64,000 bases of DNA from Siccibacter turicensis LMG 23730 (GTDB taxonomy: Bacteria > Pseudomonadota > Gammaproteobacteria > Enterobacterales > Enterobacteriaceae). The position numbers and the translations under genes are program-made. The stretch covers positions 778,910-842,909 of the forward strand of contig NZ_AWFZ01000028.1 in NCBI RefSeq assembly GCF_000463155.2, written 5' to 3'. Shown here piece after piece: positions 58,094 through 64,000 of this stretch (position 1 is its first letter; each line of letters begins with the position of its first letter). The notes under the pieces were generated by a model, which saw nothing but the letters and a program-made list of their open reading frames with translations, searched no databases and was not told the origin of the DNA.

Positions 58094-58402
58094 GAATATA
58101 TTTTAACCGCCAGCCCGTTGCACAGCGGGCGTCTCCCAGGATTTAACATTGCTCCTTTACATTGACGGCTGAATTATATATTTTCGTTGCGGTCCCAAAG
58201 GCAAATATCTTATTGACAGTAATTTACCGTTGATGGGCTTTACATTAGGCATATTCTTAATGCCTGTTCAGAGTACTACCACTCTGCTATTTCTATAAAT
58301 AATCGCTACGCGCCGTTTTTTTTGTCGAAATAAACAACAACTACAATAAAAATACCAAAAGTAAACTATTATTCATAGAGTGAATATATCTGGAGACCAG
58401 GC
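58094..58402 (+). other. AT-rich lipB-ybeF gap
   Basis: These 309 bases contain no gene I can support. A consensus-like TTGACA at 58213-58218 lacks a good -10. An inverted repeat at 58247-58265 is listed separately. The AT content is clearly higher than that of the flanking genes, as is common in front of LysR-type genes. Confidence 0.5.
58247..58265. promoter_or_regulatory. Possible LysR-type operator upstream of ybeF
   Basis: AGGCAT (58247-58252) and ATGCCT (58260-58265) form a dyad with a seven-base spacer, similar in size to T-N11-A boxes of LysR regulators. It lies about 140 bases before ybeF and could serve autoregulation. Confidence 0.3.
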
Positions 58403-59371
58403 GTGGAATATAAGGGCACCTCTGAACATATGATTTCACCGCAGGACGATGAAAGAAAACGTGAGATATTCAGGACGTTGCGTAATATCGATCTCAATCT
58501 GCTGACCATTTTCGAAGCCGTTTACGTCCATAAAGGCATTGTAAACGCTGCGAAAATTCTTAATTTGACGCCCTCCGCCATTAGCCAGTCTATCCAGAAA
58601 TTACGTCTTATATTTCCCGATCCTTTATTCATCCGTAAAGGCCAGGGGGTAACGCCGACGGCATACGCCACGCATTTACACGAATATATTAGCCAGGGGC
58701 TGGAATCGATTCTCGGCGCGCTGGACTTTCATGGCTCACATAACAAACAGCGCACCATTACCATTGCGACATCGCCTTCGGTGGGCGCGCAGGTCATTCC
58801 ATTACTTTACAGCGCGATTCAAAAAGCCAATCCCCATTTGCTGATCCGCAATGTGGCCATTACCGATACCGAAACCCAGCTTAGCCAGTTTCAGACCGAC
58901 CTGGTTGTCGATGGCTCCACCTATACCTCGCGCACCATCGGCAGCCATCTGCTTTTTAGCGATCGTCTGGTGATGGTGTGCCGCGAAGGTCATCCGTGCA
59001 GCCAGTCCTCCGTGTCGCTGGAGCAGCTTCAGGAGCATGAACAGGCGCTGATCACCCTGCAGAATGATTCGGTAAACGAAATACGTAAGCGCCTGAATCA
59101 CCTGTTCCCCAACTTGCAGGTGGCGTTCAGCAGCTACAACATGGTGACTATTGCCGCGATGATCAGCAGCTGCGATCTGATTGGCATTATGCCAGCGCGT
59201 CTGTTCGAGATGTTCAAAGAGAGCTGGCGTCTGCGCGAAATTGACACCTCGCTGTTCAGCGATGATCGGCTTGATACCACGCTGCACTACAACAAGCTGA
59301 GCCTGCGCGACCCCATGATGCAAAGCGTCATTGAAACCGTGCAGCGCGCCTTTCCCGCGAAGGGGCGTTAA
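58403..59371 (+). CDS. ybeF: YbeF, LysR-type transcriptional regulator
   Basis: The 322-residue regulator has an N-terminal winged helix-turn-helix (FRTLRNIDLNLLTIFEAVYVHKGIVNAAKILNLTPSAISQSIQKLR, about residues 24-72) nearly identical to E. coli YbeF, and a more divergent effector-binding domain. I start at GTG 58403 (MEYKGTSEHM) after TGGAGACC; ATG 58430 is possible. Target and effector are unknown. It lies between lipB and lipA as in E. coli. Confidence 0.88.
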   Translation: MEYKGTSEHMISPQDDERKREIFRTLRNIDLNLLTIFEAVYVHKGIVNAAKILNLTPSAISQSIQKLRLIFPDPLFIRKGQGVTPTAYATHLHEYISQGLESILGALDFHGSHNKQRTITIATSPSVGAQVIPLLYSAIQKANPHLLIRNVAITDTETQLSQFQTDLVVDGSTYTSRTIGSHLLFSDRLVMVCREGHPCSQSSVSLEQLQEHEQALITLQNDSVNEIRKRLNHLFPNLQVAFSSYNMVTIAAMISSCDLIGIMPARLFEMFKESWRLREIDTSLFSDDRLDTTLHYNKLSLRDPMMQSVIETVQRAFPAKGR

Positions 59372-59436
59372 CCGACCCGCGCTCACAACGTAACAACTGC
59401 TTTACAATTCTTTTTCCATTTCGTGCCACCCCGTGC

Positions 59437-59465
59437 TGCTTTCAGGGGGGCATCGATGGTATACT
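59437..59465 (+). promoter_or_regulatory. Candidate lipA promoter
   Basis: TGCTTT (59437-59442), 17-base spacer and TATACT (59460-59465), about 90 bases before the lipA start. The -10 is good, the -35 poor. Confidence 0.45.
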
Positions 59466-59557
59466 GCCGGGCGTTGTTTCAAAAATAGTTGATAAATAAA
59501 AAATTCGCTTGAACTGAAACGCTTTCCTTCGATATCCGCAACTGGAACACGCACGCT

Positions 59558-60523
59558 ATGAGTAAACCCATTGTGATGGAACGCGGTGTTAAATACCGCG
59601 ACGCCGATAAAATGGCCCTTATCCCGGTTAAAAACGTGGTGACGGAGCGCGAGGCCCTGTTAAGAAAACCGGAATGGATGAAAATCAAACTTCCGGCCGA
59701 CTCGTCCCGCATCCAGGGAATCAAAGCGGCGATGCGCAAGAATGGCCTGCACTCGGTGTGCGAAGAGGCCTCTTGCCCGAACCTTGCGGAGTGTTTCAAC
59801 CACGGTACGGCAACCTTCATGATCCTCGGCGCGATCTGCACCCGCCGCTGCCCGTTCTGTGATGTGGCACATGGCCGCCCTGTTGCGCCTGACGCCAACG
59901 AACCCCTTAAGCTTGCGCAGACCATTTCCGATATGGGGCTTCGCTACGTCGTGGTCACCTCGGTTGACCGTGACGATCTGCGCGACGGCGGTGCCCAGCA
60001 CTTTGCTGACTGCATCAGCGCCATTCGCGACAAAAACCCGACCATCAAAATCGAGACGCTGGTACCGGATTTTCGTGGCCGCATGGACAAGGCGCTGGAT
60101 ATCCTCACCGCCACGCCGCCGGATGTGTTCAACCACAACCTGGAAAACGTGCCGCGTCTGTATCGTCAGGTGCGTCCCGGTGCCGATTACGCCTGGTCCC
60201 TGAAGCTGCTGGAGCGCTTTAAAGAAGCCCATCCAGAGCTGCCAACCAAATCTGGCCTGATGGTCGGTCTGGGTGAGACCAATGCGGAAATAATTGAGGT
60301 TATGCGCGATCTGCGTCGTCACGGCGTGACCATGCTGACGCTGGGTCAGTACCTGCAGCCAAGCCGCCATCACCTGCCGGTACAGCGCTATGTCAGCCCG
60401 GACGAGTTTGAAGAGATGAAAGCGGAAGCGCTGGCGATGGGCTTTACCCACGCGGCCTGTGGTCCGTTTGTTCGCTCCTCCTACCATGCTGATCTGCAGG
60501 CAAAAGGGATGGAAGTGAAGTAA
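59558..60523 (+). CDS. lipA: Lipoyl synthase
   Basis: The 321-residue radical-SAM enzyme inserts two sulfurs into protein-bound octanoyl groups. The auxiliary cluster motif [12 protein letters not shown] (about residues 68-79), the radical-SAM motif CTRRCPFC (about 94-101) and the C-terminal RSSYHA serine ligand are all present. It uses the product of LipB and probably flavodoxin FldA for reduction. Confidence 0.98.
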   Translation: MSKPIVMERGVKYRDADKMALIPVKNVVTEREALLRKPEWMKIKLPADSSRIQGIKAAMRKNGLHSVCEEASCPNLAECFNHGTATFMILGAICTRRCPFCDVAHGRPVAPDANEPLKLAQTISDMGLRYVVVTSVDRDDLRDGGAQHFADCISAIRDKNPTIKIETLVPDFRGRMDKALDILTATPPDVFNHNLENVPRLYRQVRPGADYAWSLKLLERFKEAHPELPTKSGLMVGLGETNAEIIEVMRDLRRHGVTMLTLGQYLQPSRHHLPVQRYVSPDEFEEMKAEALAMGFTHAACGPFVRSSYHADLQAKGMEVK

Positions 60524-60558
60524 GTCTGTTACGTCAGGTAACACATCTGCGTACAGCA

Positions 60559-60591
60559 ATAAAAAAACCGGCCTGAGTGCCGGTTTTTTTA
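60559..60591. terminator. Bidirectional terminator between lipA and tatE
   Basis: AAAAAAACCGGC / GCCGGTTTTTTT stem with a CTGAGT-type loop, A-rich left and T-rich right. Confidence 0.88.
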
Positions 60592-60610
60592 TCTCTGCCT
60601 TCTGGCGCAG

Positions 60611-60814
60611 TTACTCTTTGTGAGAGAGTCTGTCAGCCGGAGCGGCAGCGTCTGATGCGCTTTTTGCGGTCGCGTCATCGTCGTTCATCGCTTTTTTGAA
60701 GCCTTTAATTGCCGCCCCAAGATCGCCGCCGAGCGTGCGCAGTTTCTTGGTACCAAACAACAAGACAACCAGTGCTGCTACCACCAGCAGTTTGGTAATA
60801 CTAATCTCACCCAT
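60611..60814 (-). CDS. tatE: TatE, TatA-like subunit of the Tat translocase
   Basis: The 67-residue protein has the N-terminal helix [19 protein letters not shown], the [22 protein letters not shown] amphipathic helix, and an acidic tail. It can partly replace TatA in twin-arginine export. It is encoded alone, away from tatABC, as in E. coli. Confidence 0.95.
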   Translation of the reverse strand: MGEISITKLLVVAALVVLLFGTKKLRTLGGDLGAAIKGFKKAMNDDDATAKSASDAAAPADRLSHKE

Positions 60815-60940
60815 AAATACCTTCTCTAGAAAACAGGCTGCGAACTTCGCGGCTCAGTACCCCTGTATTTAACGGGGTTCCTGGCCCGACACACAATAGC
60901 AAGCTGTAACAAGATGAATCAAGCGTTGATTAAAAAAACA

Positions 60941-61729
60941 TCACCGCAGCTGCGGGTCAGCGAAACGCCGGTTTGCCAGCACCGGTAGCCGCGCGCGCAC
61001 CTCTGCCACCCGTTCTTCGCTGATGTCAGCATAAAAGAGCGCGGGGGTTTCCGCCGCCGATGCCACCGTCACGCCAAGCGGGTCCACGACCCGGCTCTGG
61101 CCGATATTGCGCGTGCCGCACTCTCCGCTGGCGATGACCCAGCAGGTGGTGTCCAGCGCACGTGCGGTCAGCAGCGTCTGCCAGTGGTGCTCTTTCAGCG
61201 GTCCGCGGACCCAGGCGGCGGGCAGCACCAGCACCTCCGCCCCGTTTAACGCATGGGCCAGCGCCAGTTCGGGAAAGCGCACGTCATAGCAGGTCATCAA
61301 CCCTACCCGCATTCCCGCCACCTCGATCAGCGGTGGGATCTGGTGGCCGGCATCAACCAGACGCGACTCCTGCATTGCAAACGCGTCGTACAGATGCAAT
61401 TTTTCATAGCGCGCGATAATCTCGCCGTTGCGCAGGGCAAACAGCGTATTGGCTGCCCTCCCCGGCTGCGTGGGCACATGCAGCGTCAGCACCGTTGTCA
61501 GCGTGTTTCCGGCGCTTTGACGCAGTAGCGTAGCAAGGTACTCGCCGTCCACGTCCTGAGCGGATTTGACGCTCAGATCCGGGTCGCCGTCGTCGCGTGC
61601 CAGCAGCGCTTCAGGCAGAACCAGCAGATCGGCATCGGCCTTCGCCGCGTTGGTCATAAAATCCACGCAGGTTTGCGCATTGGCCCGCGCATCCGGCGTT
61701 ACCGCGAACTGCCCCACTGCAACTTTCAT
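60941..61729 (-). CDS. ybeM: Deaminated-glutathione amidase (nitrilase family)
   Basis: The 262-residue protein has the nitrilase triad Glu-Lys-Cys in [19 protein letters not shown] and [10 protein letters not shown]. Homologues of the Nit1 type hydrolyse deaminated glutathione, a side product of transaminases. I start at ATG 61729 ([13 protein letters not shown]); the open frame upstream to 62008 overlaps crcB and is not credible. In E. coli K-12 ybeM is a truncated pseudogene, whereas the gene here is intact. Confidence 0.93.
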   Translation of the reverse strand: MKVAVGQFAVTPDARANAQTCVDFMTNAAKADADLLVLPEALLARDDGDPDLSVKSAQDVDGEYLATLLRQSAGNTLTTVLTLHVPTQPGRAANTLFALRNGEIIARYEKLHLYDAFAMQESRLVDAGHQIPPLIEVAGMRVGLMTCYDVRFPELALAHALNGAEVLVLPAAWVRGPLKEHHWQTLLTARALDTTCWVIASGECGTRNIGQSRVVDPLGVTVASAAETPALFYADISEERVAEVRARLPVLANRRFADPQLR

Positions 61730-61831
61730 CGTCAGCTCCCGCATAATGGCTTTAGCCTGAGTATACCTGATAGCCAGCCCGCCAACAGACGCGCTACACT
61801 GCGCTTTTGATGGCAAAAGGCGAGACTGACG

Positions 61832-62212
61832 GTGAATCTGCTGCTGGCGGTGTTTATTGGGGGTGGGCTGGGCAGCGTCGCGCGCTGGGCCCTGAGTCTG
61901 CGGTTCAACGCGGTGCATCACGCTATTCCGCTCGGTACGCTGACGGCGAACCTGGTGGGTGCCTTTATTATTGGTGCCGGGCTGGCGTGGTTCAACCGTA
62001 TGCCACAACTGGACCCTATGTGGAAGCTGCTTATCACAACCGGCTTATGCGGCGGTTTAACCACCTTCTCGACGTTTTCCGCTGAGGTGGTGTTTCTGTT
62101 GCAGGACGGGCGCTACGCCTGGGCGGGGCTGAATGTTGCCCTGAATCTCGCCGGGTCATTTATCATGACGGCATTCGCGTTCTGGCTGGTAAACAGTCTG
62201 GCGTCGTCGTAG
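61832..62212 (+). CDS. crcB: Fluoride channel CrcB (Fluc)
   Basis: This 126-residue protein with four membrane helices exports fluoride as a dual-topology dimer. It starts at GTG 61832. [24 protein letters not shown] and [17 protein letters not shown] are family signatures. No fluoride riboswitch is recognisable in the 100 bases upstream. Divergent from ybeM. Confidence 0.95.
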   Translation: MNLLLAVFIGGGLGSVARWALSLRFNAVHHAIPLGTLTANLVGAFIIGAGLAWFNRMPQLDPMWKLLITTGLCGGLTTFSTFSAEVVFLLQDGRYAWAGLNVALNLAGSFIMTAFAFWLVNSLASS

Positions 62213-62278
62213 GCGTCTTCATCTTGCCTTAATCTTACTCTGCGACGCTTGGGCTATTTTCAGGCGGAGGGTGTGGCG

Positions 62279-62365
62279 ATGAGAGAGAAGATGATCAACA
62301 TGGGCGCGCTGACGTTCAGTGTGCTGATGACGGCGGCGTTTCTGAAGCTCTATCTTTTTTACTGA
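62279..62365 (+). CDS. Putative 28-residue hydrophobic small protein
   Basis: An ATG at 62279, eight bases after a strong GGAGG, opens a 28-codon ORF with the product MREKMINMGALTFSVLMTAA followed by FLKLYLFY. A charged N-terminus precedes one hydrophobic stretch of about 20 residues, typical of small inner-membrane proteins. It lies 66 bases after crcB, and a terminator follows within 20 bases. I know no named homologue. The ribosome-binding site and compact fit before the terminator support it, but length alone allows chance. Confidence 0.5.
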   Translation: MREKMINMGALTFSVLMTAAFLKLYLFY

Positions 62366-62382
62366 TGGGGTAAAAATAGGAC

Positions 62383-62412
62383 AAAAAAAACCCGCTCAGT
62401 GAGCGGGTTTTT
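62383..62412. terminator. Bidirectional terminator between the small ORF/crcB and cspE
   Basis: AAAACCCGCTCA / TGAGCGGGTTTTT stem with a short GT loop and A/T-rich flanks on both sides. Confidence 0.9.
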
Positions 62413-62432
62413 GAAACTTGCGCTTCGTAAGC

Positions 62433-62642
62433 TTAGATAGGCATTACGTTAGCAGCTGAAGGGCCTTTGGCACCGTTAGTGATTTCGAACTCTACACGCT
62501 GACCTTCAGCGAGAGTTTTGAAACCATTGCTCTGGATCGCAGAGAAGTGTACGAACACGTCTTTGCTGCCATCTTCCGGAGTAATGAAACCGAATCCTTT
62601 GGACTCATTAAACCACTTAACGTTACCTTTAATCTTAGACAT
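62433..62642 (-). CDS. cspE: Cold-shock-family RNA chaperone CspE
   Basis: The 69-residue OB-fold protein contains RNP1 KGFGFITPE and RNP2 [21 protein letters not shown] and [17 protein letters not shown] match CspE rather than CspC. It melts RNA secondary structure and antiterminates transcription, and is expressed at 37 C in E. coli. Confidence 0.96.
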   Translation of the reverse strand: MSKIKGNVKWFNESKGFGFITPEDGSKDVFVHFSAIQSNGFKTLAEGQRVEFEITNGAKGPSAANVMPI

Positions 62643-62690
62643 CTATATTACCTTTACATGAAAATGGACACAAATGCTGTGTCGGACATC

Positions 62691-62719
62691 AGTACACCAA
62701 TTGTGGCGGCTTTTGTCCA
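62691..62719 (-). promoter_or_regulatory. Candidate cspE promoter
   Basis: On the minus strand TGGACA (62719-62714), a 17-base spacer and TGTACT (62696-62691). The leader would be about 45 bases. Confidence 0.55.
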
Positions 62720-62833
62720 GTGGAGATTTGCGAAATAGTGATAAAAGTCTCGTTCCTGAAAAGCCGCTCCGCCTTTTCCCCTTAATTTCTAAGGGATATA
62801 TCCTAAGTGCCCGATTTTCCGTTTACATTTCTT

Positions 62834-63403
62834 TTAAAACTGGAAGCGAAACCACGCGAAGTAAACGTTACCGTTGTTGTATGTGCCGGGAATATAGGTC
62901 ATCTGGAACGTTGCCGGGCCGTAACCTACTGACGCCAGCGGCAGCACTGCCGGCACCGGAATGTAGTTCCAGTTATCGCGTGCCGTTACCCCGGCGGTGT
63001 ACCCCAGACCCAGATGGAAGTTCTCATCCGCCAGCGGTCGCCAGGTCTTTTCCCAGCCGTATCCGGCAAAGGGTTCCCATTTGTTGTAGGAGTCTTTGAA
63101 CGCCATCACGTACAGGCCGTGCCAGTTCCCTTTCTCATCCCAACGCGACTGCCCGATACCGGCGCCCCATGGACGCTCGTTATAGCGATCGGTTTTGTCT
63201 TTGTCATAGGCGAAACGGGCGTGCCAGGTGATGGCAGGCACGTAGAGATCGTAGTGCTGCGGGGCATCCCAGGTCTGTGCGACGTTATCGGTGAAGGTGT
63301 CAAACCAGCCTTTTATCGTACTGCCACTTTCGATTGCGGCCTGAGCCAGAGGAGTGCAGGTCAGCAGAGTTAAAAATAATACCAGGTGTTTATAAGAGTT
63401 CAC
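62834..63403 (-). CDS. pagP: PagP, lipid A palmitoyltransferase
   Basis: This 189-residue outer-membrane eight-stranded barrel transfers palmitate from phospholipid to lipid A. A signal peptide ([22 protein letters not shown]) precedes [31 protein letters not shown]; the catalytic His in this block and the Asp-Ser of FKDSYNKW are conserved. It starts at GTG 63403 with a weak ribosome-binding site, so the start is less sure than the frame. PhoPQ control is expected from E. coli and Salmonella but no clear PhoP box was found. Confidence 0.94.
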   Translation of the reverse strand: MNSYKHLVLFLTLLTCTPLAQAAIESGSTIKGWFDTFTDNVAQTWDAPQHYDLYVPAITWHARFAYDKDKTDRYNERPWGAGIGQSRWDEKGNWHGLYVMAFKDSYNKWEPFAGYGWEKTWRPLADENFHLGLGYTAGVTARDNWNYIPVPAVLPLASVGYGPATFQMTYIPGTYNNGNVYFAWFRFQF

Positions 63404-63887
63404 GCGTTACATACCATTCAAAAAATATCGATACAGCGTAACGGAGAGTACCTTAATGAAAGCCTAACCAGTATTCAGTTAAGTCTCAAACAGCCGGATA
63501 TTCGCGCTTTATTAACACCTGGTTTTCACGAGGATAATAAGCTCTTTACTCACCATATAATAACCCTGGCAATATTCTCGCCCGCCGCCTGCCCGAAGCG
63601 TGACAGGCCTGCTGGTTGTCACTGGCCGCGCGTGGCGCGGCTTACAGGCCTGTCACCTGCGCCGTGAGATAAAAAAATAAATAGTCTCCCGCCCCGCACA
63701 GCGCGGCCGCCCATTGCCATTACAAGGACGCAGAATAGCGGCGTGACAATTAACGTCGCAGGCGATAAAAGCAGACCTCTGATGAGACGTGTTGATATCG
63801 AAAACGCACGGGTTATTCAACCTTCGTTAAAGGTTATGTGCTTTAATAGCCCCCGGAAATGAGCGGGATAACACATCAGGATGAAAA
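63404..63887. other. pagP-rna intergenic region
   Basis: The 484 bases between pagP and rna hold the two divergent promoters, which I cannot place confidently, and a large GC-rich inverted repeat (63600-63656). No ORF with homology or a good ribosome-binding site is apparent; a 93-codon frame starting at 63386 has neither. Confidence 0.5.
63600..63656. repeat. Nested GC-rich inverted repeat upstream of rna
   Basis: GTGACAGGCCTG (63600-63611) and CAGGCCTGTCAC (63645-63656) are perfect complements. GCCGCGC (63625-63631) and GCGCGGC (63635-63641) form an inner stem with a GTG loop. There is no T tract, and it does not resemble the REP consensus. Confidence 0.75.
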
Positions 63888-64000
63888 ATGAATAAGATCG
63901 GGTATGGTATTTTGTGCGTCCTGGCGACGTGTGCTGCCTCGCTTGCGCAGGCACAGCCGCTGGTGGCGACCCGCTATGCCGACTTCGATCGCTACGTTCT
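63888..64000 (+). CDS. rna: Ribonuclease I precursor, 5' part only
   Basis: The first 37 codons are present and the gene runs off the right edge. A signal peptide (MNKIGYGILCVLATCAASLAQA) is followed by ...RYADFDRYVL, which matches the mature N-terminus YGDFDRYVLALSWQ of E. coli RNase I, a periplasmic T2-family endoribonuclease. The catalytic histidines lie beyond the window. Another ATG at 63881 is followed by a stop after four codons. Confidence 0.8.
   Translation, partial: MNKIGYGILCVLATCAASLAQAQPLVATRYADFDRYV

Noticed and set aside
61730-61831. Fluoride riboswitch upstream of crcB
   Set aside because: The roughly 100-base gap lacks the expected conserved pseudoknot elements, and enterobacterial crcB usually lacks one.
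63404-63560. PhoP box upstream of pagP
   Set aside because: CTGTTTGAGACTTAACTG resembles one half of the direct repeat but the second half does not match; I would not call it.

Overview
The window is a 64 kb stretch of enterobacterial chromosome. Gene order and protein sequences follow the Escherichia coli segment from ybgA/kdp to pagP/rna, mostly in the opposite orientation. The chitobiase gene behind chiP, the speF-potE pair directly behind kdpE and the moderately high GC point to Enterobacter or a close relative (Lelliottia, Leclercia, Kosakonia, Klebsiella). That assignment is an inference from remembered homologues, not from a search. I see no prophage, insertion sequence, CRISPR array or integron; this is core genome with small lineage-specific losses and replacements.

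Layout. 1-8827: the 5' part of ybgA, then ybfA, the high-affinity K+ pump operon kdpFABC and its sensor pair kdpDE. 8828-13061: the inducible ornithine decarboxylase/antiporter operon speF-potE behind the 34-codon arrest peptide speFL. 13158-18194: pgm and seqA on the minus strand, then ybfF, ybfE, fldA and the uof-fur pair. 18300-31100: an amino-sugar and chitin block: chitobiase and chitoporin chiP (minus), glnS, the GlcNAc transporter nagE and the divergent nagBACD operon. Candidate NagC operators and a ChiX sRNA target tie these together. 31404-33909: asnB and a six-gene tRNA operon (Met, Leu, Gln, Met, Gln, Gln). 33993-41028: ubiF, miaB and the ybeZ-ybeY-corC-lnt operon (ribosome/RNA quality control and lipoprotein acylation). 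41398-44688: the glutamate/aspartate ABC transporter gltIJKL, with a sigma-54 promoter, NtrC-like dyads, a GcvB-type CA-rich element and a probable SroC sRNA. 44745-60523: ybeL, then leuS-lptE-holA-nadD, rsfS-rlmH-mrdA-mrdB-rlpA, dacA, ybeD, lipB, ybeF and lipA, covering translation, LPS export, replication, NAD and lipoate synthesis and cell-wall elongation. 60611-64000: tatE, ybeM, crcB, an unannotated 28-codon ORF, cspE, pagP and the start of rna.

The most interesting signals are not new enzymes but regulatory and small-ORF features that a standard annotation would miss. They are speFL and uof; the NagC/ChiX wiring of a chiP-chitobiase operon in which chiQ is absent; a sigma-54 promoter whose NtrC-like dyads lie downstream of the start site; two long unexplained inverted repeats (55659-55717 and 63600-63656); a tRNA-Gln(CUG) with compensatory changes in its anticodon stem; and a 28-residue hydrophobic ORF between crcB and cspE. 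I did not find a clearly novel multi-gene system.
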